64,000 bases of DNA from Pisolithus tinctorius (lineage: Eukaryota > Basidiomycota > Agaricomycetes > Boletales > Pisolithaceae), in assembly GCA_024663395.1 (NCBI GenBank), contig JANFAH010000028.1, forward strand, positions 682,001 through 746,000, in the 5' to 3' direction. A model generated the notes under the pieces. That model was not told the DNA's origin. It saw only the letters and a list, made by a program, of their open reading frames with translations, and ran no database searches. Below, piece by piece: positions 24,927 through 35,807 of the stretch. The position numbers were made by a program, and so were the translations under genes. Every line of letters starts with the position of its first letter. The stretch's first letter is position 1.

Positions 24927-26474
24927 GATCTTGTGGTCCTCAACGTGGGATGGACTGGAAATGAATCAAGGGCCTAGAATTAGTAAACTAGGGCTAGTCC
25001 TGTAAAACCGTGCTTGTGTTCCTGTTCGATGTAGCAATAGTTTTTCACTCTCAGTGGGGGCAAATCCTTTTCACAGGACCTACTACAAAGACAGCAAACC
25101 ACTTACACCTAGGTACCCCTACAGCTACCCTTCACCAAACAGATGCAGCTGAGCAAAGGCCGAATAGTCATCAATTTCGCTATCACCTTCGGGTGTCAGG
25201 GGCTTTCCAAGTGGTCCTCGACGAAGGGCACAAATATTCGCCCACAATGACGCTGTGGCTAAAGTCTGAGTTGTTCAAATACATTCCTCTGCACAAACAA
25301 CTTCAAATCCCGAGGTCAATAATTTTGCCTGCGTTTGTTGGGTACGGCCACAAAAGAGTCTTGAACATTCCAACTAGCAGCGTAACACGATTTTCTTGTG
25401 ACTTCAGTGGACTGGGGAACAAAGGCAGCTAATGGTGAACTACGAGGGTGCGGTGTCATGCTGCTCCAAGTAGACAGAAGAGTACTTCAGTATCCTGGGG
25501 GTTAATAGTACTGCGGAGGGGCATATATGTATGGTCTCCCAGGCAAACCACGCTTCCAGATTTCGCAGGACTCGGCCATGCTTGTACCTTGAGTGGACAA
25601 TGTAATGTATGTAATGGCTTCATCGCCACGGGGTGCACCCGGAGATAGCTTGTAGTCGACGGCTGATAACCCTCTGTGGAGGTCAGAAAAACGCCTTCCA
25701 TAGCCTTAAACCAAGCAGGAGGGAGGTACGGAAAGTCAGTGAACGTAATAAAACTTTGACCACAAGGACATCAAAGCAGGTAGCATCGCTCAACACTCAC
25801 CAGATGCGAAGCACCCCGCATGAGCCAACAGTTCTCGATCTCCTTCGTGCCGCCTGTATATAGTTTCTTCGTGTTGCACTCTGATTTGAAGTGCGCATAT
25901 GTATCTGATTGCGTGCACAGCTAAGAAAATGCTTGCTTAGAACGGGCCAAAGATGAATACTCAGCTAGGCGGCGATAAATTCTCATATACACATGTATTA
26001 TGCGGTTGACAACTGTCCATACACGGCCTTCATTGGAAGCATATGGGGCAATGGCGAGCGCGTTCCCGAGAATTAAATTGCGGTACTGGTACAGGAGACT
26101 CGGTTTTGTCGAGTTCAGAGACCAAAGGTCATTATGTAATTCATTGAAGGACGGCTTCACCTGGCGTGTGCGAGTTATTCGAGAGCGAGTGAGGATTGCG
26201 GACCCTCGTAAACGATCCAAGGCGGCCAAGAACTTGCGTTTTTCTTGAATTTCCCCCTTAGCAAAGGAAAGGCCCAGTACTCGGTAGGTTTTTTCAGCTA
26301 CAGAAGTTTCAGATGAGATTCCCGACCTTCAGCGAAGAAACGCACCTTGACACATGGGCGATCTTGCAATTATGGTTGGAAAGGGAGGATCAGAGATCGC
26401 GCGGGGGACCAAAATCACAGAGTAGGCGCGTGCGTTGTAAAGTTTCATGTACTTATACTTGGTACTTATCCAGT
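24927..26474. other. intergenic; unassigned frames and a dispersed repeat
   Basis: Open frames at 25010-25432 (+, 140 codons) and 25921-26229 (-, 102 codons) have plausible protein composition but match nothing I know and lack a visible gene structure. A segment near 25478-25585 is shared with 60.8 kb (separate entry). No RNA gene seen. Confidence 0.45.
25478..25585 (+). repeat. dispersed conserved segment, copy 1 (possibly an exon relic)
   Basis: Shares two blocks with the minus strand of 60735-60870: one around AGAAGAGTACT, and one of about 55 bases reading SPRQTTLPDFAGLGHAC here and LPRQISLPDFAGLGHAC there. In the second block most base changes are at third codon positions, as expected if it was or is coding. 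I do not recognise the protein and no complete gene is evident at either place. Confidence 0.55.
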
Positions 26475-28542
26475 GACAAGATTGCAAACGAACCCGTAGC
26501 ACGATGCGCAGTCGTCGAACTCGTTTCAGACATGCTGCTCTTTTCGAAGAGCCTTTGGATTCTACATAAAATGGATAAAACAGGAGATCGAACTTGAAAG
26601 GGGCGACATACCCCTCCTAAATCTGAGTTGGATCGATTATCTGAAGTGAAGGTGGGGAATACGACGTCTGCCCCAACTTCATTGACGTACGGAACTTTCA
26701 TCCTACAACCTTACCAGCATCCAGACCCATTTACTTTGAGCTCTCCTTGGTGCGCACACTGTCTGCCTCTCGTTGTCATTGCCTTCGTCAACCAGCTTCC
26801 TGACGATCTATATTAGGAACAGCATGGTTGACCACCCTGAGGTCCCGAAACCACACATGCGCAGACGGTTGCTAGAATGTCGACGGGCCTTCCTCAATTT
26901 GTCACGGGAACTCGAACAGACATCTTTGCGTTTCAAACACAAATTGACCAATTATGTCGTGTCGAGGAAAGGCAAGCCGAAAACGGACCCCGTATCCAAA
27001 AATGAACGTAGACGAGTACTGAGGAAAAAGGTCACAGAATTTCGTCACTGTTTTTGGGACAAAGCTCTGACGGAAGAGACCAATGAGCAGAAATACAGAG
27101 ACACTTGGGACGGCGTTGAGTGCGGCTGCTGTTTCTCGCCATACCCTTTCATCCGTGTTTGTGTTTTGTGGTGACACGGTTCCGCTATTGTTTCCCTCAC
27201 ACTTCGCTGTCCAGGACGACCTGATCCAATGCCCGGATGCTCATCTATTCTGCAAATCTTGCATGACGTCCTACTCATCTATCCTTCTAGGCGAACACAA
27301 TCCTAACATCGTTTGTATGGACCAATCCGGTTGTGAGCTCCCCTTCTCAGAATCCGAACTCAAACGCTTCTTATCCCCGAAGATGCTTGAGCTATTTGAA
27401 CGTGTCAAGCAACGCAAGGAAATTGAGGCAGCAGGACTGGAGAATTTAGAAGAATGTCCATCCTGCGAGTACAAATGTGTGATCGACAACGAGATGGAGA
27501 AGTTGTTTAGATGTCAGAACGTGGAGTGTGGTGCTGTGACGTGCAGAGGTTGTAAGAAGCCGGTATGTTTTGTTTTTGTTTTTACTGTCCTTGCTTCTCT
27601 TCCTTTCGTGTGCTCCTTATCGAGTGTTCGTGTACGTGTAGGAGCATCTTCCGAAGAGCTGCAAGGGTGTGTTGTTTATTGTGTGTCTTCATGGCATCCC
27701 AGTGACCTGACACATAATGTAGAAGTTGAAGACCAGCGTCTCCATGTACAACATCGCGTCGAGGAAGCCATGAGTAAGCGTTCATTTCATCCTATCACCT
27801 CCACTCGTGTTTTCAGGGTGCTTACTACCGCCCTATAGCCCGAGCCCTCATGCGCAATTGCCCAAAATGCCAAAGAGGCAAGTTACTTTGCTTGCGTTCC
27901 GTGTATCTCAAGTTAAAGAGGAACGCATTCCACCCAATGTAGCGTTCGTTAAGGAAGAAGGTGTAAGTCTAGGCTGCTTCCTCCCTCCTCGCTGGTGCTG
28001 ACCACATCTCTCCCTTGCAAACACATGGATGCAGTGCAACAAAATGACCTGTCCATATTGCTACACCGTGTCCTGTTACGAATGTCGTCGAATCATCGAC
28101 GGGTATGGGCACTTTGATCGGGTGGATCCTTTTGTTATCCGTCATTGTTACATTCATTAACCCATCTCTCCCCGCTTCTTATTGGGTCGACGGCAGAATA
28201 CGAACCGGATTAAGGTGGGGAATAAATCAAAGTGTATGCTTTGGGACCTGTCCATTGAGCAGCGTCATACTGAGGAGGTGTGTATGCCCACGACAACCAC
28301 ATCTCCGTCACTGCGAAGTGAGCTAACTTTTTTTTGATACCACCTAGGTCAGCGCAGCAGCCAAAAGAGCCATGCAAGAGGCCAAGAAGCATAACCCAGA
28401 CGTGGACACCAGTGCTATCAATGTAGATTTGGCAACTGCAGGTCCTGGTCCGTCTTCGCGTCCTGTGAATTAACAGGTTTGGCCGAGTCCATCGTCTACA
28501 TGCATAATCATAGCCACAACCATGATCATGATGTATAGGGGG
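26475..28542 (+). pseudogene. decayed tandem copy of the RBR E3 ligase gene
   Basis: Matches the intact gene at 29043-32119 from about the middle of its first exon to its His/Asn-rich tail. The 5' part (26475-26810) is recognisable only at the DNA level, and the N-terminal half is absent. From 26824 the frame resembles exon 2 (VPKPHMRRRLLECRR). The donor after exon 2, GTATGT in the intact copy, reads ATCCGT here. RING1, IBR and RING2 segments are still readable (CPDAHLFCKSCMTSYSS, ECPSCEYKCVIDNEMEKLFR, CNKMTC). A TAA at about 28471, shortly after the GPGPSSR segment, ends the frame; a short remnant of the His/Asn run follows near 28500-28540. I judge it a non-functional duplicate. Confidence 0.8.
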
Positions 28543-29042
28543 GATGGTAGAGGCAAAAGTGACACATGATGCACATTTGCAAGTAAGCCGTCTTGGTGAA
28601 GGTAATCGAATAGACGGACATGGGCATACCGAGTATGTGGTTCCTGCATGCATTGGGGAGGCATTCGTAGTTGTACTTGAAAGGGAAGTTGATATGAGTG
28701 AAGGAGTTAGCTATAAAAGTTTCTCTTAGGATTACACCGTTCGACCACTCCCCTACCTGGCGCCGAGGTCGTTAAGGGCCTTCTGGCGTGCGCTCTTTGC
28801 CTGACCACGTTGAGCAGCTTCTTCAGTCTGTTCAACTCGTCTGTTACGTATGATATCGAGGGCTGCCAGATCATCCGTCGGCCACGCGGTACGTAGAAAT
28901 CTGGGGCGATGGCGTCGACCAATCATGATCGAATACGCCATCGGATGACCCAAAAGGGAAATCCATCCTCCAGCGAGATTGCACAATATTGAGTACTTGA
29001 GACTTGAGCTTGAGTCCTGACACCGAGCGCGAGCAATGTGCG

Positions 29043-32000
29043 ATGGAAGTCATCGACCTCTCAAATTCATCACAGCAGACTAAAGTTGCTACTCGAAAAC
29101 GCAAACACTCGGTGGGACGGCGTCACACTCAAGAAGCAACAACTCGGCATGTTGACTCAGAGGACATCATCGCACTATCGGATTCGGAGCTATTACTGGA
29201 CGACGAGGATGCCGTTCAAGTTGTCACCAGTTTGAAAACCACTGTACGAAGGAGTACTAAGATACAAAAGGAAGATGCTGCCTCGAGACATTCCACCCCG
29301 GACCCATCCTCTTCAACCAACACATTGCCATCTGACGCACAGGCGCCACGAGCGGCGGATGCCGTACAGGCGGAGAGGTCGTCGCAACCGAGGCAAGACA
29401 AGGGTCAAAGGCTTGTAGGCAACGGTCCATTATTCTACCCTGGCTCCGACGACGACAGGACAGAGCAAACACGCTCGCCTGGCTCCCCATCTCCACCTGC
29501 AGCATCTCAAAGACCAGGCACAGTCCCACCTACCCTCCCTCACCCACCCAAACCACCTCCGCCCGTAGATCCCATGGACGATTATGTCGCGCGTGTTACC
29601 GAAATTGTTCCAGACGTGCAACCCGCACACGTCCTTAATCTGGTCGAACGAACCATGCAAACGAACCCGGACGCAGTCGTCGAACTCGTTTTACACGCCC
29701 TTTTCGAAGAACCCTCCTACCCTAAAATAGACAGAAAAGGAAAGCGAAAGCGGGATGAAGCGGAGGAAGAGGACGGTCAGGAAGGCTGGCGTTACTCTCG
29801 CGGCACTCCTAAACCACGGGTTGACTACCTGAGCGAAGATAGAGAATACGACGGTGGTCCATTTTACTTCGAGCTCTCCCTGGTGCGTACCCCATCTGCC
29901 TTTCCGCTGTCGCCCTGGCTTCGTCGACCATCCTTCCAACGATATGCTTTAGGAACAGCTCATGGTCGACTATCCCAGGATTCCGAAACCACACATCCGG
30001 AAACAGTTGCTAGAACATCGATTCTACGCACGCGCCTTCTTCAAGCTATCGCGAGACCTTGAACAGAAGCCTCCGCCTTTCAGACTTAAATTGATCAATT
30101 CTGTCGTGTCGAGGAAAGGCAAATTGAAAGAGGACCCTGTGTTCGAAAATGAACGTGAATGGGTAAGGAAGAAAGTTACACAAGTAGCTGTTTCGCGGGA
30201 CGAAGCCCTGGCAGAAGAGATCAATGAACAGGAATACCAAGAAACTGAAGATGGCATTGAATGCGGTTGCTGTTTCTCGTTGTACCCTTTCGTATGTGCT
30301 TTTGTTCAGTGGCGACACGGTTCTGCTATTGTCGCCCTCACGCTTCGCTGTCCAGGACAACATGATCCAATGCCCGGACGCTCATCTATTCTGTAAATCT
30401 TGCATGACGTCCTATTCATCCACCCTTCTGGGTGAACACAATCCTAACATCGTTTGTATGGACCAATCTGGATGCAAACTCCCCATCCCTGAATCCGAAC
30501 TCAAACGTTTCTTATCCTCGAAGATGCTTGAGCTATTCGAACGCGTCAAACAACGCAAGGAGATCGAGGCGGCGGGACTGGAGAATTTAGAAGAATGTCC
30601 ATTTTGCGAGTACAAATGCGTGATCGACAATGAGATGGAGAAGTTGTTTAGATGTGAGAACGCGGAATGTGGTGCTGTGACGTGTAGAGCGTGTAAGAAG
30701 CTGGTATGTTCATTTTGCGTTTATTGTCCTCACTTTTCTTCCTTTCGTGCGTGACTTATCGAGCGTCTGCGTATACACAGGACCATCTACCGAAGAGCTG
30801 CAAAGGTGTGTTCTGTTTGTGCCTTTACGGTATCTCGGCTATCTCAACACATGATGCAGAGGTAGAAGAAGACAGCCATCTAGATGTACAGCATCTTGTC
30901 GAGGAAGCCATGAGTAAGTCTGCATCCCTCTGCTTGCGTCGTTCAGGCCCTTATACTGCTGCCTGATAGCCCGTGCTCTCATGCGTAACTGTCCAAAATG
31001 TCAAAAAGGCAAGTTACTACGTTTCACGTTCCGTTGACGAGGATCAAATTTCACCTCACATAGCATTTATCAAGGAACTAGGTGTAAGTCTAGGCTTCCG
31101 TGCTTCCTCACTCGCCCTAACCTGCCTTAACCACGCTTCTCCCCCGCAAACGTGACGCAGTGCAATAAAATGACCTGTCCGAATTGCCATACCCAATCCT
31201 GTTATATATGTCGTCAAATCGTCAATGGGTATGAGCACTTCAATCGGGTGGGTCCCTTCGTCGTCATCATCGCCCCATCGATTTCGTTAGCTCATATCTC
31301 CCCGTTTCATATTGGTTGGTGGTGTGCAGCCAGGCCAAGGGGGGAATAAATCAAAGTGTATACTTTGGGATCCGTCGGTTGAGCAGCGTCATGCTGAGGA
31401 GGTGCGTACTAACCCTCTTCTCTCATTGCAGGGTGAGCTATTGTTTTTCTGATACCACATAGGTCAACGCAGCTGCCAAACAGGCCATGGAAGAGCTCAA
31501 GAAGAACAACCCAGACGTGGATGCCAGTGCTATTAAAGTGGATTTGGCAACCGCCGGTCCGGGTCCATCTTCGCGTCTTCCGAACCAGCCAGTTCACCCA
31601 AACCCATACATTCACATATATAACCATAACCATAACCATAACCACGTTCACGTTCATGGTCAGAACCGCCATGTCCATCACTTTGGTGGACCAGTTCCTG
31701 CACCACAAGCACCCCATCCGATGCCGTATAGACTCCCACCGCACTTTGCCCCCCCTATCCCGCTGGCAGCCCCAATCCCACCAATGGGAGTGGGACAGGC
31801 AGCCGGCTATGGTCAGCCGGCAGCCCTGGCACCAGCTTTAGGACCGCTCCCAGTCCTGCAGATGGAACCGAATCAGATGGCACCAAACCAAGGGTACTAT
31901 GTGCCACCTAACCCGCCATATCCAGGTGTGCCACAGCAACTATTCCAGATGGGAAATGTGCAAGGTCAGGTAGGGATGCCGGCGTTAGCACAGCCTGTGC

Positions 32001-32119
32001 GCGGAATTGCACATGTAGGTGGACGTGGACAGAGACGTAGGAAGGGGAATAGGCGAGCCAGAGCCAGAGCCAGAGGAGCGGCAGGGGGTGTGCAAGTTGC
32101 TGTGAGACATCAACAGTAA
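29043..32119 (+). CDS. RBR (RING-IBR-RING) E3 ubiquitin ligase, RNF216/TRIAD3-like
   Basis: Predicted to transfer ubiquitin through a catalytic Cys in RING2. Ten exons: 29043-29882, 29953-30291, 30356-30703, 30781-30805, 30860-30913, 30970-31008, 31064-31083, 31161-31247, 31330-31401 and 31463-32119. They sum to 826 codons plus stop. The start is the ATG of MEVIDLSNSS; an upstream ATG at 29036 is out of frame. The N-terminal 190 residues are disordered and rich in Ser and Pro. RING1 begins at ECGCCFSLYPF and continues CPDAHLFCKSCM across an intron. The IBR includes CPFCEYKCVID and CENAECGAVTC. RING2 is CPKCQKAFIKELG joined to CNKMTCPNCHTQSCYICR; the first Cys of CNKMTC is in the catalytic position. 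The C-terminal 200 residues are rich in Pro and Gln, with a YNHNHNHNHVHVHG run. The intron after exon 6 is GC-AG. A decayed copy lies just upstream. Confidence 0.87.
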
Positions 32120-32392
32120 ATTTTGGTGGTTTGGAACGTACATCTTGGTGTCCACGTATGTGTGTAGCTTACAACTTTGCCTAAGTTATAACCTGACGGA
32201 GACGACGGGTTAGAAAACCGAGTGGAGGCAAGGCAAAGGCATAGAGACGCGTGCATATTCATTATGCGTATACATATTGCGATTGAATTGTAAAAGCCTA
32301 CGAGATTTAACAGTCACAGTATGGCAATTATGAGCCCCGGACCCCTGAATAGCATACCGGTGCTCAGCCAACCACCTTGTCTCAACCGCCAT

Positions 32393-32970
32393 CTAAGCAA
32401 TCAACGTCGAGGCGGTCGCAGCATCATACTTGAAATTTGGTTGAATGACCTGCTTTGTCTTATAGTACCTCGCCAGACGGTGGATTCTGCTCTCGATGAG
32501 GATGAGACGGAATTTGGAATCCTTGTCTTTTCGGTTGACCTCGAGATGTTTGCGTACTGCGACAGCTTTTTTGACGAGATGGTAGAGATCCTCGGGAATG
32601 GCGGGTGCGAGGCCTGTTCGTATCTCGGGTAAGATGCCGGAGAAGAGGGCAAGAAATGCGGGAGAATAGAACAACATACCACGCGACTTGAGAATCCGTA
32701 GGATCTTGTTCCCAGTGACAAACCGCACCTGGGGGATCCCGTGCGAGTCACGGAGGGTCACGCCAATCTGGGAGGGCGTAAGACCCTTGCGAGCGAGTTT
32801 AACGATGTGCTCGATGACGTCTTCGGAGGTTGTTTTGAGCCATGATGGAGGTGTGCGGCGGTATGGAAGGGCAGATGAGGCTTGGGTGGGATGAGGTCAG
32901 TCCCGTGTAACAGAAACAATCGGGGGAAGGACGCACAGATGCCCTTTCCGGGAGCGTGCATGCGACCCAT
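32393..32970 (-). CDS. rps13: 40S ribosomal protein uS15 (S13)
   Basis: A small-subunit ribosomal protein that binds 18S rRNA. Minus-strand exons 32937-32970, 32680-32880 and 32393-32613 total 456 nt: 151 codons, the usual eukaryotic length, plus stop. The protein starts [12 protein letters not shown], continues [35 protein letters not shown] and [20 protein letters not shown], and ends near TASTLIA. Both introns (56 and 66 nt) have GT...AG borders and keep frame. It diverges from eS6, whose start is 367 bp away. Confidence 0.95.
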
Positions 32971-33337
32971 GTTTGCTCTGACCCGGACTCAGAGAATGGA
33001 ATTGTGGTATGATGGCAAGCTCACTTACGAGTTTTACTTGCGACGTCGAAAAAGAAAGCTTTGGCGTGTCTTGAGGGACGTCTGCTGCGACGTTGACGAG
33101 ATTCTTGCGATGGGAATGCGCGTGACAGTGTGACATCGGTGGCTTGGGGTGACATGTGACATCTGTATAGTTTATGAACCTTATTTTCTCATCGACGACT
33201 GGCCGAGACGCAAACAACATCCAACCAGCCACCCGTCCAGCAAGCCCATCGGTGACAGGGTTCTTCTCAAGCCACAAGGTAAGTGTATAACGAGTAACGA
33301 GAAGATGTTGTGCTGACTGCAGAACGCCCGATCCAGT
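32971..33337. promoter_or_regulatory. shared divergent promoter of uS15 and eS6
   Basis: The 367-bp region between the two divergent ribosomal protein start codons. It contains four copies of GTGACA: 33122-33127, 33130-33135, 33149-33154 and 33156-33161, the last three extended to GTGACAT. Clustering of one hexamer between co-required genes suggests a regulator site, but I cannot name the factor. No clear TATA box is seen. Confidence 0.55.
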
Positions 33338-34220
33338 ATGAAGCTCAACATTGCCAGTATGTTTAGCCCGCGTTGGCGTGGAGGTGGACTATTCACTGAT
33401 CATGTTCACAGACCCCGCGACGGGGCAACAAAAGACAGTCGACATTGATGAGGAGAGAAGATAGTGCGTGTCGTTCGTTTCCGATATCAGTGCCCCTCCT
33501 GTAATTTGAGACTCCTCACAGCCGCATCTTCTACGACAAGAAAATCGCCCAGGAAGTCGAGGCTGACCCCCTTGGCGACGAATGGAAAGGTTACATCCTC
33601 CGCATAACTGGCGGAAACGACAAACAAGGATTCCCTATGAAGCAAGGTGTCCTCCTTCCCCACCGCGTCCGTCTCCTTCTTGCCGACGGTCACTCGTGCT
33701 ACCGCCCTCGCCGTGACGGTGAGCGCAGGCGCAAATCTGTACGGGGGTGCATCGTTGGCCCAGATATCGCCGTCCTCTCTCTCACCATCGTCAAACAAGG
33801 CGACAACGAGTTGCCAGGACTCACGGATGATGTGTTGCCCAAGCGTCTGGGTCCTAAGCGTGCGACGAAGATACGGCGCTTCTTCAATCTGAGCAAGGAG
33901 GACGACGTAAGGAAGTATGTCATCCGCCGGGAAGTGAAGAGTAAGAAGAAGGAGAACCCCAAGCCATACACCAAGGCGTAGGTCCCCTTGCACGGGAACG
34001 TAACGACTACATCCCGCTCACCCTGGTTGTACCTTTCAGGCCTAAAATTCAACGACTCGTCACCCCTATCCGTTTGCAACGCCGCCGTCACCTCCGCGCT
34101 CTCAACCGCCGCCGTATCGACCGCATAAAAGAACAGAAGGCAGAATACGACACGTTGGTGCAAAAGCGCGTCGCTGAGAAGAAGGCAAAGGTTGCTGCTG
34201 CCAAAGCATCACACAAGTGA
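33338..34220 (+). CDS. rps6: 40S ribosomal protein eS6
   Basis: A small-subunit ribosomal protein. Exons 33338-33356, 33412-33463, 33522-33977 and 34040-34220 sum to 235 codons plus stop, close to the usual fungal length. The protein starts [19 protein letters not shown]. It contains the family blocks [74 protein letters not shown] and [11 protein letters not shown], then a basic C-terminus ending [11 protein letters not shown]. Introns are 55, 58 and 62 nt. The C-terminus lacks a long Ser-rich tail. Confidence 0.95.
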
Positions 34221-34758
34221 GTTTGGTTCCTTTTTTACTTTGTATCGTGGTTGTCACCGATCTGACAATATGAACATCGATGACGATCGCTGACAACACA
34301 CTTTGGGAAACCAGGACTGCAACTGCTTAAATGCATAATTCCTCCGAGGCCTGGCTGCATCCCAACCTACGCTTGCATTCTTCCTTAGGCTGTGACCATC
34401 CTCTCTCCTTATGTTGCTTCCCATATCAATGTTATTAGGCTTAGGGTTCATATGCCACCAATGCTACGTCTTCTCACATGCGGCATGTTCGGAGAGACTC
34501 ATCTGTACGTGTTAGGTAAGAAATCATGTTGTTTGAAGTATGTACACATTTTCGTTTTGTGCTCCGGAGGGGACAGGCATGATAGCCGTTGTAACCTTAG
34601 CGTTAGAAGGAACCCGGCCTCGGAAAATAGAAGCGTATTCACATCCGTGCGGTACGCCAGTCCTTTACTGAACTTGTGATACGCTGGATCAGTAGGAGAG
34701 TATATGGGAACAACAGAAGCTGTCAGCTCAAGTCTCTAAACAACCACCGAGGATGTGC
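34221..34758. other. 3' flank of eS6 up to the retrotransposon
   Basis: No gene recognised. This stretch was the insertion neighbourhood of the outer retrotransposon, whose target duplication ATGCC begins at 34759. Confidence 0.6.
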
Positions 34759-34763
34759 ATGCC

Positions 34764-35041
34764 TGTAACGATTCACGATCTTACACGACCGTTAACGCCT
34801 CGGAATAATAATGTTTTATTTCCTTTTCTTTCTCTTTCTTTATATCTCCCTTTTTTAGTTACTCGTTTGTCTCCCGCCGCACTCTGAACGTATATAAACC
34901 GTAGTTACTGATGTACGAATTCCGGGGCAGTCTACCTCGAACAGAGAATTCTTCGGCCAGTTCTTCCTGAGCAACCGTAAGAAACACTCCTACGAGAACG
35001 GACTACCTCCGTGTGACCTAAACGAACCCGCTTTCGTCACA
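34764..35041 (+). repeat. 5' LTR of the outer element
   Basis: 278 bp, TGTAACG...CGTCACA. It appears identical to the 3' LTR at 54118-54395. A TATATAAA box at 34891-34898 is the likely promoter, preceded by a pyrimidine-rich tract. Confidence 0.95.
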
Positions 35042-35161
35042 TATTTTGAACTGCCTATAACTCTTCTCTTACCCTCTTAACCCGCCTTCGATCTCGACGT
35101 CGCCCGCTCGCTATTGGTCTGGCCAACCGGTGCGTAGTAGCAACGTCAAACTTTTGTACTG

Positions 35162-35807
35162 ATGTCTTCTCCATTTAATCCGAAAGCAATAAACGAAGAA
35201 ATACGACGCCGCTTCTGGGCCATCGAGCCAGAGCGGGTCGGATCGATCCAATTTGGAGGGGTCACGAGGGGGGTTGATTATGATTATCAGACCACGCCCG
35301 ACGAAACGACCTCTCCGTTAGCTCACAGGTCCGTAGAACCTGTTAGGACACTGGGCGGTGCCCAAGGCCGCATCGACGATGCGAGCGACGTGCCAAGTAA
35401 AGCCGTCGCGCAGCCGGTCCGCGAGCTCGGGAGCACGCCGCAAGGCTGTGCCCCAGACCCCCCAGTAGCGACTGGAGTGGATAGTATAGCGCATGCAGGT
35501 AGTGATGAGTTTGTTAAGCCGCGATCGCCCGCCCGTAGCAACGTCTCACTAGTCCCGACGTCTGTCTTGTTAGACCAGAATAGATGGCCCGCATGGATGC
35601 GCGACGAACCCGAAGTAAACACTAAAAATGAAAGCAAACCCAGCCCTAAGATTGTATGGTCAGAACTCGTCGAGAACGACGAAGAATTAAGGAAAACCGT
35701 ACCGCAGTGGTTCGGGAATTCCGTGGTCACGAGTGATAACGACCAACCTGGTAGTACGAAACGTGGTCAACCAACTTCGGACACAAGTGTTCCAAGGCTC
35801 ACCACGG
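35162..35807 (+). pseudogene. 5' part of the outer element gag, cut by the nested element
   Basis: Starts MSSPFNPKAINEEIRRRFW and runs open for 215 codons and one base up to the ACGG target site of the inner element. Skipping the insertion and one target copy puts the frame straight into 47173 onward (a Glu codon spans the joint). The segment is rich in Ser, Pro and Asp and has no recognisable domain, as is usual for Gag N-termini. Confidence 0.85.
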
